DNA of 64,000 nucleotides. It comes from CAWAND01 sp963807065. GTDB taxonomy: Bacteria > Chloroflexota > Anaerolineae > Anaerolineales > E44-bin32. The DNA is taken from assembly GCA_963807065.1 (NCBI GenBank), contig CAWDZQ010000001.1, positions 186,001 to 250,000 of the forward strand, written 5' to 3'. The notes below the pieces were generated by a model. The model did not search any database and was not told the origin of the DNA. It worked only from the letters and a program-made list of their open reading frames with translations. Positions 1 to 8,230 of this stretch are shown here, piece after piece. A program made the translations under genes and the position numbers. Each line of letters begins with the position of its first letter. Within the stretch, counting starts at the first letter, position 1.

Positions 1-808
1 CATGGCCGGAGGGGGTGGTCAGGGCGTTTCGCAGGGCGGAGCCGCATTCACATGCCCGCTCTTTGGGCATCTGTGCCACAGCCCGGCGAATGGCTCGTTG
101 GGCAAGATCCGTGTTGGCATTTACTGTTCCCATAACCATCTCAACATTCACGGGCTCCTCAGCCGTGCGCCAGACGTCATAATCGGTAACGTGGGCAATC
201 ACCGTATAGCACAGCTCAGCCTCGCGAGCCAGAAACGCCTCCGTGCTGGTGGTCATCCCGATGATGGACATACCCCAGGCTCGATAGGTGTTGGACTCGG
301 CCCGGGTTGAGAAACGCGGGCCCTCGATGGTCACGAATGACCCGCCGCGGTGCACCGTTCCCCCCTCGGCGGCGATGCAGTCGGCGACGAGCGCCGATAG
401 CTGCGGACAGAAGGGGTCGGCCACACTCACGTGAGCCACCAGTCCCCGGCCGAAGAAACTCGTCTCGCGTTTGCGTGTGTTGTCGTAGAGCTGATCCGGT
501 ACAACGATGTCGCCAGGAGCATAGTCCTCGCGCAGCGACCCGCAGGCGCTGGCCGAGATCACCCGCAGGACTCCCAACTGTTTCAAGGCGAAGATGTTAG
601 CGCGGTAGTTGATCTCCGAGGGCGGGACCACATGGCCCTGCCCATGGCGAGCCAAGAAGGCGACGGGCTGCCCATCAAGCACGCCGAGGATCAGAGGCGA
701 ACTCGGCTGCCCGAAGGGCGTGTCGACCTTGATTTCTTGGCGGATTTCCAGGCCCTCCATTTGGTAGAGCCCGGAGCCTCCGATCACGCCGATCTCAACA
801 TCTTCCAT
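1..808 (-). CDS. mtnP: S-methyl-5'-thioadenosine phosphorylase, 3' end cut by window
   Basis: Translating the complement from the ATG at 808 gives about 269 residues running off the window, close to the family's usual 270-290. The start reads MEDVEIGVIGGSGLYQMEG, the phosphorylase glycine-rich loop, followed by a phosphate-site segment (ARHGQGH), the SEINYRANIFALK segment and SACGSL. Later come EGPRFSTRAES and MTTSTEAFLARE, and TDYDVW fits an MTA/nucleoside 6-oxo/amino purine phosphorylase. The enzyme splits methylthioadenosine with phosphate into adenine and methylthioribose-1-phosphate (methionine salvage, cytosol). A GGAGG precedes the ATG. A relative (inosine-type) specificity cannot be excluded. 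An MTA/SAH deaminase gene lies at 30.2 kb, so two MTA-consuming routes may exist here. Confidence 0.88.
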   Translation of the reverse strand, partial: MEDVEIGVIGGSGLYQMEGLEIRQEIKVDTPFGQPSSPLILGVLDGQPVAFLARHGQGHVVPPSEINYRANIFALKQLGVLRVISASACGSLREDYAPGDIVVPDQLYDNTRKRETSFFGRGLVAHVSVADPFCPQLSALVADCIAAEGGTVHRGGSFVTIEGPRFSTRAESNTYRAWGMSIIGMTTSTEAFLAREAELCYTVIAHVTDYDVWRTAEEPVNVEMVMGTVNANTDLAQRAIRRAVAQMPKERACECGSALRNALTTPSGH

Positions 809-938
809 GCTCGCCTCCAAACTGAGGACACGCGGTGAGATCGTATCATAGCTACCCGGGACCCTCCTTGAGCCCGGCTATCTCCCTCCCTCACGGCGTT
901 CCAGGCAAGTCGTCAGGGCAGCGTTCCAGGCGCGCCGG

Positions 939-1361
939 CTACTCCACTCTCTCAAGCCGCACACGCACACGCCCAAAACGAATCTCGTCTCCGTAGGCCA
1001 CCACAAGCGGCTCTTCGACGCGCAGATCATTGACGTCGGTGCCATTGCGCGATGCCAAGTCCTCCAGCCACCATTGTTCCCCGTGGTAGAAGATGCGAGC
1101 GTGATGGGAGGAGACGGTCTCATCGTCCAGACGGATGGTGTTGTCGGCCGCACGTCCGATTTCGTTCAGCGCCTCCAGGGCAAAGACGATCCCGGAAGGA
1201 ATACCGTCAACCGTCACGACGCGGGCCGCTGGCGCGCCTTCGGCGACCTGCCGAGTGGCCCGGAGATCCTTCCACTGGACGTACAACAACCAGCCGAGAA
1301 AGAGGTACAGAACGATTGCCAGGCCAATTCGGACGCCGAGCAGAGTCTGGGCGGGAGTCAT
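939..1361 (-). CDS. Membrane-anchored FHA-domain protein
   Basis: 140 residues. A single hydrophobic segment (residues ~6-27) anchors the protein, followed by a forkhead-associated domain at ~65-138 with the usual landmarks: the GRAADNTIRL strand, SSHHARI and SRNGT, which bind phosphothreonine. It begins inside the stop of the upstream FhaA-like gene (4-bp ATGA overlap), so the two are translationally coupled. In Actinobacteria and Chloroflexota such FHA proteins read Ser/Thr-kinase signals at the envelope or division site; no kinase is present in this window, so the partner is unknown. Confidence 0.85.
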   Translation of the reverse strand: MTPAQTLLGVRIGLAIVLYLFLGWLLYVQWKDLRATRQVAEGAPAARVVTVDGIPSGIVFALEALNEIGRAADNTIRLDDETVSSHHARIFYHGEQWWLEDLASRNGTDVNDLRVEEPLVVAYGDEIRFGRVRVRLERVE

Positions 1362-2194
1362 GCTTTGAGCAGACTGCCGGAGTCCCCATCCCGATCGACC
1401 TCACTCCGGGTCTTCTGGTCCCCCGCGGGACGGGGTGGGAATGGCGGCGCGTAGGCTTCGGTTGAATCCGGCGGGCCACCTGGATCCTCGCCATACACCA
1501 GGCGGATCTCGGCAATCGAGATCACATCACCTTGTCGTAGGATATGCTGTTTGACGGCCCGCCCGTTCACTTTAGTCCCCGTGGTCGAACCCAAGTCAAA
1601 CAGAACAAACCTGCCGTCCCGGATGCGCAGCTGTGCATGGGTCCGAGAGACATGCGGATTGTCCAGAATCAGCTGGTTGTCGAGTCGTCGCCCGATATTG
1701 ACCACCGGGCGATCCAAAGCATAGTGGCCCCGCCCGTCGACAATCAGGAAGGCACCCTCGGGCACCTCGCCGGAACGAAGTACGGTCTCACGCTGCATGG
1801 GATGGGTGAATTCCAGTGGGTTCCCGCTGTGCCAAGCGACGACGCGCACCTCCCAGCGCTTCAGCGTGGGATCGGCTGCGATGGTGATGTTGGGTTGGCG
1901 CTGGAGGATAAAGCCCGCCGAGCGAACCACGTCGAGCAAGCCCTTGGCCAGGACGGAGTGAATGTTGGGCGCCGAATCGAGAAGGAAGTTGGCATCATCC
2001 GGATGGAGGGTCAATGCGTACTGGTCGGGAGCATAGCTGTTGCCCTGCTCGTCTCGCTTGCCGACCTCTTCCATGGCACGCGCCAACTGCCCAGCGACCA
2101 CCGCCGGTGAGATTTCCGCCCCCAGCAAGCGTGCCAGTGAGCCCTCGACCAGCAGTTCGAGTTGTTTTTCAAGACGTACAAGCCGATCCTTCAT
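1358..2194 (-). CDS. FhaA-like protein (DUF3662 domain plus FHA domain)
   Basis: 278 residues. The N-terminal ~115 residues match the FhaA N-terminal domain (MKDRLVRLEKQLELLVEG; a YAPDQYALTLHPDD segment is typical), and an FHA domain occupies ~165-240 (GRRLDNQLIL, SRTHAQL, STTGTKVNGR). The C-terminal tail is proline-rich. A TATAAT box lies only 8 bases before the ATG. The gene is followed by and coupled to the membrane-anchored FHA gene. It is likely a phosphothreonine-reading scaffold; the specific pathway is inferred only from family behaviour. Confidence 0.87.
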   Translation of the reverse strand: MKDRLVRLEKQLELLVEGSLARLLGAEISPAVVAGQLARAMEEVGKRDEQGNSYAPDQYALTLHPDDANFLLDSAPNIHSVLAKGLLDVVRSAGFILQRQPNITIAADPTLKRWEVRVVAWHSGNPLEFTHPMQRETVLRSGEVPEGAFLIVDGRGHYALDRPVVNIGRRLDNQLILDNPHVSRTHAQLRIRDGRFVLFDLGSTTGTKVNGRAVKQHILRQGDVISIAEIRLVYGEDPGGPPDSTEAYAPPFPPRPAGDQKTRSEVDRDGDSGSLLKA

Positions 2195-2202
2195 CGCAGG
2201 GG

Positions 2203-2231
2203 ATTATAAGACGGAGTCCGGCGATGACCAA
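2203..2231 (-). promoter_or_regulatory. Sigma-70-type promoter of the FhaA-like gene
   Basis: On the complement, TATAAT at 2208-2203 follows TTGGTC at 2231-2226 with a 17-bp spacer. Transcription would start within a few bases of the ATG at 2194, giving an almost leaderless mRNA. Confidence 0.6.
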
Positions 2232-2311
2232 CCCTTCGGATTTGGGCGGGATCCTGCGGAAAGCCCCGGCTGGCAAATGGCGGGAACTCGGAGGTTAATC
2301 GCCGTTGGTCT

Positions 2312-3178
2312 TTAGCCTTCCGAATGTTGCGAGCGCTTGGACGCCTCCAGCCTCTCTGTCACCGGCGCATTATGATGGGTGGTGGCCGGGCTGGTGACTT
2401 GTTGGGGGCCGGCCGCACTGGTCAGTGGACCCTGATAGGGGGCCGCCTGGGTCGGGGGCTCACCGGGGCTTTCGCCGTAGACCAGCTCGGTCTCAGCAAG
2501 GCGGATGACGTCACCGGGGTGGAGCATCTCGGAGCGAACGCGCCGACCGTTCACCTGGGTTCCCGCCGTCGAATGGAGATCCTGTATGGAAAACTGCCCG
2601 CCGGAACTCTGAATCAGCGAATGTCTGCGTGAGACACGCGGGTTGTCGATCACCAGATCATTGTCGAGACTTCGTCCGATGGCCACTTCGTCGGCTTGCA
2701 GACGGAAGATGTGTGTCCCGCCCACTACAAGAAACGCATCCGGCCGGCCGCTTCTTGGACTAGATTCCGGCTCAACGTCGGGCCGGTCCTCCATCTTGAG
2801 CGGATCACCGCTGTGCCAGGCGATGACCTGGACACTTCCGCGTCCCAGCATGGGATCGGTGCTGAAAGAGATGTGGAGACGGCGGGTGACCTGGAACCCG
2901 GTCGCCTGCAAATTCGCGCGTAGACCGTCGCCCATCGCAGACTGGAGCGTGTTCCATGTGCTGGCCAGCTTGGATGCATCGTCTGAATTGAGGCTGATGT
3001 TGAACTGGTCCGGGGGATGACGGATTCCGGTGGCGTCTACTCGGCTGATGCCGTCGATCTCCCTGGCTAGCGATGACGCCAGTTGGCGCGAGGAAACCCC
3101 CAGGGTCTCCAATACTTTAAGTTCTTCTGCCGCCCAAGCCTCAAGGTTGGGTTCAAGATCAGAGGATTCATAGGCCAT
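2312..3178 (-). CDS. Second FhaA-like protein (DUF3662 plus FHA)
   Basis: 288 residues, a diverged paralogue of the neighbour downstream. The N-terminal domain (about 1-125) carries RHPPDQFNISLNSDD where the neighbour has YAPDQYALTLHPDD; the FHA domain at ~165-235 shows GRSLDNDLVI, SRRHSLI and STAGTQVNGRRV. The C-terminal ~50 residues are low-complexity, rich in Pro, Gln, Thr and Ser. Local duplication of FhaA is the simplest reading. A TATAAT box stands 11 bases upstream of the ATG. Confidence 0.85.
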   Translation of the reverse strand: MAYESSDLEPNLEAWAAEELKVLETLGVSSRQLASSLAREIDGISRVDATGIRHPPDQFNISLNSDDASKLASTWNTLQSAMGDGLRANLQATGFQVTRRLHISFSTDPMLGRGSVQVIAWHSGDPLKMEDRPDVEPESSPRSGRPDAFLVVGGTHIFRLQADEVAIGRSLDNDLVIDNPRVSRRHSLIQSSGGQFSIQDLHSTAGTQVNGRRVRSEMLHPGDVIRLAETELVYGESPGEPPTQAAPYQGPLTSAAGPQQVTSPATTHHNAPVTERLEASKRSQHSEG

Positions 3179-3188
3179 AGGTCAACAA

Positions 3189-3194
3189 ATTATA
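3189..3194 (-). promoter_or_regulatory. -10 box upstream of the second FhaA-like gene
   Basis: Perfect TATAAT on the complement, about 11 bases before the ATG at 3178; no convincing -35 at 16-18 bp. It lies in the short divergent spacer with archease. Confidence 0.4.
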
Positions 3195-3233
3195 CGCTTG
3201 GAAGCGCACCACACCAGGTGGTCATTCTATACT

Positions 3234-3650
3234 ATGCGTATGGTGACCGGAGACGGATTTGAGGAACTCGAGCACATGGCGGATTGGTCCCTTCGAATCT
3301 GGGGCGCCACGATGGCCGAGCTTCTCACCGCCGCCACCCGAGGCATGCTTGCCTTGATGGGTGTGGATGTGCTCCGCCCCAATTCCGGCGCCCGGCCGGT
3401 CGAAATCGCGTCCGATGACCGAGAAAGCCTCTTGGTCGCCTGGCTGGACGATGTCCTGTTTAATCTTGAAACGCGTCACGTCATTCCGGCCGAGGTGGCA
3501 CTCGAAGCCGGAGACGATTGGCTGCGGGCGACCATTGTCGAGGCGCCCTCTCCGGAAACACACAACCCGATCAAGGCCGTCACGTTTCACGATCTCGAGG
3601 TGGTCGAATCCGCTGCCGGCCTGGAAGCCCGGCTTGTGTTTGACGTTTAG
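3234..3650 (+). CDS. Archease
   Basis: 138 residues from the ATG at 3234 (a second ATG at 3240 is also possible). The N-terminus (FEELEHMADWSLRIWG) and C-terminus (HNPIKAVTFHDLEV) are the archease signature, with the acidic metal-binding residues in those segments. Archease accelerates guanylylation of RtcB and makes the ligase multi-turnover. The rtcB gene starts 18 bp downstream, an arrangement known in many genomes. TATACT sits directly before the ATG, so the mRNA may be leaderless. Confidence 0.9.
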   Translation: MRMVTGDGFEELEHMADWSLRIWGATMAELLTAATRGMLALMGVDVLRPNSGARPVEIASDDRESLLVAWLDDVLFNLETRHVIPAEVALEAGDDWLRATIVEAPSPETHNPIKAVTFHDLEVVESAAGLEARLVFDV

Positions 3651-3668
3651 GCTCGAAAGGCAGGCAGG

Positions 3669-5120
3669 ATGCCAAGCAAACAGGATTTCAAGCGCCTTTC
3701 CCCGTGGCTCTGGGAATTGGCACGCGACCACCGATCCGACATGCGCGTTCCCGTACGCGTGTTTGCCGATGAGCGGCTCCTGGAAGCCGCCCTTGGAGAC
3801 AAGTCAATGGAGCAGGCGGTCAATGCAGCCACCCTCCCGGGGCTGGTCGGCTGCGTGGTGGTGATGCCGGACGTACACCAGGGATACGGTTTCCCGATCG
3901 GCGGCGTGGCCGCATCCGCCCTGCCCGACGGAGTGATTTCTCCCGGGGCGATTGGCTATGACATCAACTGTGGCGTTCGTCTTCTCGCCAGCCGCATTCC
4001 TTTCGAAGCCGCAGCCCCACACCTCGAAGCACTGACCGATGCGCTCTACGCCAATTGTCCAAGCGGGGTCGGCGAGAAGGGCTCGGTGCCCCTCAATCAG
4101 GCGGACCTCGAGGCGGTCTGTCGGAAGGGCTCTGGCTGGGCCCTGAGCCATGGCTATGCCGAGCCGGACGACCTGGAGCGGACCGAAGCCCGGGGCTGCA
4201 TTGCCGGAGCCGACCCGCCCCAGCTCAGCCACCGCGCCCGAATGCGGGGGCTGCCGCAGCTGGGCACATTGGGATCGGGCAATCACTTCATCGAAGTTGA
4301 CGTGGTGGAGGAGATCTTCGATGCACAGGCTGCCACCGCGATGGGGATCGAAACTGACCACCTGGCTGTGCTCATCCACTCAGGGTCTCGTGGATTTGGT
4401 CACCAGATTTGTACTGACTTTGTCAGAGACTTTCAGGCGGCTGTCCGCCGTTACAAGATCGAGCTCCCTGATCGCCAGTTGGTGTGCGCGCCCCTCGACT
4501 CACCGGAAGGCAAAGCCTACCTGGCGGCCATGGCCTGCGCCGCCAACTATGCGTTCTGCAACCGCCAGGTGCTTGCTCACCACGTCCGCCGCTCCTTTGA
4601 CCAGGTCCTGGCCCGGCCACTTGGGGAGGCTGGCTTGCACCAGGTGTACGACATCGCTCACAACATGGGCAAAATCGAGACTCACCAAGTGGGTGGCCGG
4701 CAGGTGGAGGTGTGCGTCCACCGCAAGGGCGCCACACGTGCGTTTGGTCCCGGCTTCGCCGATCTGCCCGAGGCCTACCGGATGTTGGGCCAGCCGGTCC
4801 TGGTGCCCGGAAGTATGGGCACCGCCTCATGGATTCTTCTGGGTACCCGCGGCAGCATGACTCAGTCTTTTGGGTCGACTTGTCACGGCGCCGGCCGGGT
4901 AATGAGCCGGTCCCAGGCCAAGAAGAGCGTGCGTGGCCAGGACCTCAAATCCCATCTGGCACGCCGCGGCATCAGCATCCGTGCCGGCTCGATGGCCGGG
5001 CTGGCTGAGGAAGCGCCATCGGCGTACAAAGACGTCGATGCGGTGGTGGAGGTGGTCACGCGAGCCGGCATTGCTGCCAAAGTGGCTCGCTTGCGCCCGG
5101 TCGGGGTGATCAAGGGTTAG
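3669..5120 (+). CDS. rtcB: RNA-splicing ligase RtcB
   Basis: 483 residues, full family length. Motifs in order: the MPDVHQGYGFPIGGVAA metal site, GYDINCGVRLL, GTLGSGNHFIEV, HSGSRGFGHQ, the YDIAHNMGKIE segment, VHRKGATRAF (guanylylation region) and SMGTASWIL/TCHGAGR near the C-terminus. RtcB joins 2',3'-cyclic phosphate or 3'-phosphate RNA ends to 5'-OH ends using GTP and Mn2+ (tRNA/rRNA repair). It forms an operon with archease. Its stop overlaps that of the convergent DUF488 gene by 4 bp. Confidence 0.96.
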   Translation: MPSKQDFKRLSPWLWELARDHRSDMRVPVRVFADERLLEAALGDKSMEQAVNAATLPGLVGCVVVMPDVHQGYGFPIGGVAASALPDGVISPGAIGYDINCGVRLLASRIPFEAAAPHLEALTDALYANCPSGVGEKGSVPLNQADLEAVCRKGSGWALSHGYAEPDDLERTEARGCIAGADPPQLSHRARMRGLPQLGTLGSGNHFIEVDVVEEIFDAQAATAMGIETDHLAVLIHSGSRGFGHQICTDFVRDFQAAVRRYKIELPDRQLVCAPLDSPEGKAYLAAMACAANYAFCNRQVLAHHVRRSFDQVLARPLGEAGLHQVYDIAHNMGKIETHQVGGRQVEVCVHRKGATRAFGPGFADLPEAYRMLGQPVLVPGSMGTASWILLGTRGSMTQSFGSTCHGAGRVMSRSQAKKSVRGQDLKSHLARRGISIRAGSMAGLAEEAPSAYKDVDAVVEVVTRAGIAAKVARLRPVGVIKG

Positions 5121-5476
5121 TCGGGCGGGGGCCCTCCCCTGCCAGATTGCAGGTACACCTTGAGCGCCACGGCGTTGTTGATCTGCTCGTCTCTTGCGGC
5201 GTAGATCAGGGTCACTGGCCCTTTTGCCGCCTCACGACGCAGGTCAGCCACCGCCTCCGGTTGAGCATCCAGTTCTTCAAAATAGGCCGCCAGGAAGTCG
5301 TCCCACTGTTCCGGATCGTGCCGAAATCGCCGTCTCAGGTCGTGGCTGGGGGCCAGGTCCTTCAACCATCCGTCGATGCGGGCGTTCTCCTTGGATACGC
5401 CCCTCGGCCAAAGGCGGTCGACCAAAAACCGCCGACCATCCTCTTCGGAAACCGGCGCATACACTCGCTTGACCAT
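5117..5476 (-). CDS. DUF488 family protein
   Basis: About 119 residues from MVKRVYAPVSEEDGRR; an in-frame ATG at 5509 would add 11 residues. The family landmarks are DRLWPRGVSKENARIDGW, HDPEQWDDFL and YAARDEQINNA. DUF488 proteins are small soluble proteins of unproven biochemical role. The gene converges on rtcB with a 4-bp overlap. A 20-bp palindrome lies just upstream (5516-5535), which may be an operator. Confidence 0.85.
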   Translation of the reverse strand: MVKRVYAPVSEEDGRRFLVDRLWPRGVSKENARIDGWLKDLAPSHDLRRRFRHDPEQWDDFLAAYFEELDAQPEAVADLRREAAKGPVTLIYAARDEQINNAVALKVYLQSGRGGPPPD

Positions 5477-5515
5477 CAGGCCAGGTTCAACCCCAGACTT
5501 GCTCATCATGGCCGG

Positions 5516-5535
5516 TTTGTGACGCCTTTCACAAA
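5516..5535. promoter_or_regulatory. Operator-like palindrome TGTGA-N6-TCACA
   Basis: TTTGTGA and TCACAAA are perfect inverted halves separated by 6 bp, upstream of the DUF488 start. The geometry fits both Rex (TTGTGAA-N4-TTCACAA, one mismatch) and CRP-type (TGTGA-N6-TCACA) operators. Confidence 0.4.
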
Positions 5536-5569
5536 TGGACCTCCCATCGGTGGCGGTCGTCCCTCCAGC

Positions 5570-6388
5570 CTAAAGCTGGGCGATCAACTCGTCCCGCCGA
5601 AAGAGACGAACCCCTAACCAGAGCAAGCCCACATCAACCGCCCACAGGACGAAGCCAGTCAGGACCACCAGCCAGATGTCGAAATATACCACCCCCGTTG
5701 CCTGCCCGAGGACCAGGAGCACGATCGGCAGGACCACCACCCCGCCCAGTTGGTAGGCCTCTTGAAAGGTCCGGACTCGGCTCGAGACCAGCACCATTGA
5801 CCCCAACCCCAATCCGGCGGCGGCCGGCGCTACCCAAATGACCATCACCGTCCAGGTCAGATTGGGGAGCAGCATCTTGCCCAAGAGATTCCACGTGGCG
5901 AGATCGGCGATCAGGCTGTAGATGATGTAGCCCAAGGCCGTGACGGCCCACGCCGGCAACCACGCCGAAAGGGTTTTGGCCACAAACAGATCCACATCTG
6001 ACGTGGGTGTGTAGAGCAGCGCTTCCAGCGTCTTGCGCTCCTTTTCACCGGCGAAGCTGTCGGCAGCGATCACGCTGGCCACCATCACCGGAAGGATCAG
6101 GAACAATGGAGCCATGACATAGACCAGCATCCAAACTGCAAGAATCTGGGTGTCACTATAGCCGGAAAACGCGGCCTGCAGGGCCGGCGAAGCACCACGG
6201 ATAAGTTGATCAACCCGGGGCATGTTCGCGCCCGGCAGGTTGGAAAGGGAAGGGATGAATGACACCAGAGCCGGCATCAGGATGAAGAGCAAGGCTGGGA
6301 CCGCAATTAAGGGGATGAACACAGCCTTGCTCTGGATCACCACCATGAGGTCTTTTCGAATAATCGTGGCGATCGCCCGTCGGTTCAT
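5570..6388 (-). CDS. ABC-2 type transporter permease
   Basis: 272 residues with about six hydrophobic segments. The first, near residues 20-45, follows a short cytoplasmic start; a large extracytoplasmic loop (~45-95) carries SLSNLPGANMPRVDQL; then AGEKERKTLEALLYTP, the typical coupling segment of NatB/CcmB-like exporters. Its ATG overlaps the stop of the ATPase gene (ATGA), so the two form one transporter. The substrate cannot be read from sequence. Confidence 0.85.
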   Translation of the reverse strand: MNRRAIATIIRKDLMVVIQSKAVFIPLIAVPALLFILMPALVSFIPSLSNLPGANMPRVDQLIRGASPALQAAFSGYSDTQILAVWMLVYVMAPLFLILPVMVASVIAADSFAGEKERKTLEALLYTPTSDVDLFVAKTLSAWLPAWAVTALGYIIYSLIADLATWNLLGKMLLPNLTWTVMVIWVAPAAAGLGLGSMVLVSSRVRTFQEAYQLGGVVVLPIVLLVLGQATGVVYFDIWLVVLTGFVLWAVDVGLLWLGVRLFRRDELIAQL

Positions 6389-7335
6389 GCGGCCGGCTCC
6401 ATCTCGCCCTGTAGGGCAAAGTAGACATCCTCCAGGGTGGCCTCCTGGGGGACAACTGCGAAGATCGGAATGCCTTGGTCCGCCAGCGCCCGCACCAGCT
6501 CGGGGGTCCCCTCATGGCCCACCCCCTGGATGGTCATATGGCCGGGGACAGTGTGGTCAAGCACCTCGACCCCGCGATCTGCCAGCCACCCAATCGCCTC
6601 GTCAGCTCGCGCGGGTTCAACTTCGAGAGTCGTCTTCAGCGTCGTAACCCATTGCCGTCCGAGTTCTTGAGGACTTCCGAGCGCCAGGAGTCTGCCTCGC
6701 CCCAGCACAGCCACCCGATGGCATAAGCGCTGAGCCTCGTTCAGGTTGTGAGTGCAGAGGAAGACCGTATGTCCTTCGTGCTGGCTGAGTTGGATGATTA
6801 ACTCGTGCACACTGCGCGCCAGCACCGGGTCGAGGCCGGCTGTCGGCTCGTCGAGGAAGAGAACCTCGGGGTGGTGCACAAGGGATCTCGCTAGGGCCAA
6901 GCGGTTCTTCATCCCTTTGGAGAACCCCCCTGCTTTCTCATCGGCCCGATCCGCCAGATGGAAGGTTTCCAGCAAATCATCCACCCGCCCGGCCACCTCG
7001 GCTTGGGGGACGTCATACAAGGCGGCGTAGAGGCTCAGATTGTCTCGCGCCGTCAGGCGTTCTTCGATGGACGGCGTCTCGGTCAGCACGCCTGTCCGCT
7101 TGCGCAGTTCCACGCCTTCGCTGACGGGGTCCAGGCCCAGAACTTGCGCGCTGCCTTCGGTCGGACCGAGCACGCCGTTGAGCAACCGGACAGTGGTCGT
7201 TTTTCCGGCCCCATTGTGCCCCAGGACTCCAAAGATCTCGCCCCTTTCTACCTCAAGACTGAGGTGATCCACGGCGACAAGATCTCCAAACTTTCGTACA
7301 AGGTCTACCGATTGAATGGCAATCGATCCGCCCAT
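6385..7335 (-). CDS. ABC transporter ATP-binding protein
   Basis: 316 residues from the ATG at 7335, chosen because GGAGG lies five bases upstream and the fold begins at MGGSIAIQSVDLVRKFG; longer in-frame starts lack this. Walker A is GHNGAGKTTT, the signature FSKGMKNRLALARSLVH, Walker B VLFLDEPTAGLDP, H-loop FLCTHN. The C-terminal ~90 residues (TTLEVEPARADEAI onwards) are the extra domain common in exporter ATPases. It powers the overlapping ABC-2 permease. Confidence 0.9.
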   Translation of the reverse strand: MGGSIAIQSVDLVRKFGDLVAVDHLSLEVERGEIFGVLGHNGAGKTTTVRLLNGVLGPTEGSAQVLGLDPVSEGVELRKRTGVLTETPSIEERLTARDNLSLYAALYDVPQAEVAGRVDDLLETFHLADRADEKAGGFSKGMKNRLALARSLVHHPEVLFLDEPTAGLDPVLARSVHELIIQLSQHEGHTVFLCTHNLNEAQRLCHRVAVLGRGRLLALGSPQELGRQWVTTLKTTLEVEPARADEAIGWLADRGVEVLDHTVPGHMTIQGVGHEGTPELVRALADQGIPIFAVVPQEATLEDVYFALQGEMEPAA

Positions 7336-7680
7336 CGCGCCTCCATTCGAATGAGTTCGCGACCTCACCAGCATGTATTCTAAACCAGCCTGGACATTGG
7401 CAACGGAAAAGGAAACGCGCCATTCGTCACACGGATTCATGTGATTGTGTACTCTAGTCATAGGCCCGGTTGTGGATGAGAATAGTCGTATGGGGAGAAC
7501 CGGAACTTCCCTACCGGAGTAACGTGTTCACTTCATAGCCGGCGCTGCAGCCGAGCCCAAGGCACACTGCATCATCCCTTGTAAGACATCAGATAACGCG
7601 GACGCATTAGGCGATGGCCGGCTCGGCCTGAACTGACACATGGCGCGCCCTGCCCGCAATCGCACCGTAAGGAGGCGATC
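7336..7680. other. Intergenic spacer, nothing firm
   Basis: 345-bp divergent spacer between the ABC operon and the envelope cluster. It must hold promoters for both sides, but I cannot name a convincing -35/-10 pair. A strong Shine-Dalgarno (AAGGAGG, 7668-7674) ends it and fixes the next start. Confidence 0.5.
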
Positions 7681-8193
7681 TTGGAAGAACGACACCGATC
7701 ACGTATAGGGATTGGGCTGGTTCTTGTCCTGTTGGGTGTGTGGTTTCTGATGGTGCAGTTGGTCCCCGGACTAGACGCGTGGGCTCGGGCGCATCTCGCC
7801 TGGCCCTTGATCATCGTTGTCGTGGGACTGACGATGCTGCTCATCGGCATCCTGGGGGGCACGCCTGGGATGGCCATTCCGGCTTCCATCGTGACGGGGG
7901 TGGGCTGTCTGCTCTACTGGCAGAACGCCACCGGGGACTGGGCCAGCTGGGCCTATGCCTGGACCCTGTTCCCGGGCTTTGCCGGTCTGGGGACCATGCT
8001 GGCCGGGCTGTTGGGTGATCGGAGCGCGTCCGTATCCGGCGGAGCCTGGATGGTGCTAATCAGCGCCGTTATGTTTGCGGCTTTCGGCTCGTTCCTTGGC
8101 GGCCCCGAGGTGTTCGGCGCCTATTGGCCTGTGCTGCTGATTGGCCTGGGCCTTCTGCTGCTCTTTCGGCCCCTGGCTCGACGTGAGGGCTAA
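7681..8193 (+). CDS. Small polytopic membrane protein, TTG start
   Basis: 170 residues with five or six transmembrane segments (first IGIGLVLVLLGVWFLMVQL, last VLLIGLGLLLLF), resembling the LiaF/DUF5668-type N-terminal membrane module repeated in the following genes. The start is TTG: AAGGAGG sits six bases upstream and no ATG fits. It is the first gene of a four-gene same-strand cluster of membrane proteins, suggesting an envelope-stress or envelope-sensing function; the role is unproven. Confidence 0.75.
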   Translation: MEERHRSRIGIGLVLVLLGVWFLMVQLVPGLDAWARAHLAWPLIIVVVGLTMLLIGILGGTPGMAIPASIVTGVGCLLYWQNATGDWASWAYAWTLFPGFAGLGTMLAGLLGDRSASVSGGAWMVLISAVMFAAFGSFLGGPEVFGAYWPVLLIGLGLLLLFRPLARREG

Positions 8194-8230
8194 CCCGAGC
8201 GGCGACCCATCCCAGGCTAGGAGAGTGACC

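Noticed and set aside
34..600. Plus-strand frames in the first kilobase
   Set aside because: They are shadows of the minus-strand methylthioadenosine phosphorylase gene.
3198..3233. Upstream extension of archease
   Set aside because: Added residues are non-homologous and would overlap the TATACT box; the ATG at 3234 fits family length.
3198..3233. Full sigma-70 promoter for archease-rtcB
   Set aside because: TATACT is present but the only TTGGAA lies 24 bp away, too far for a standard -35.
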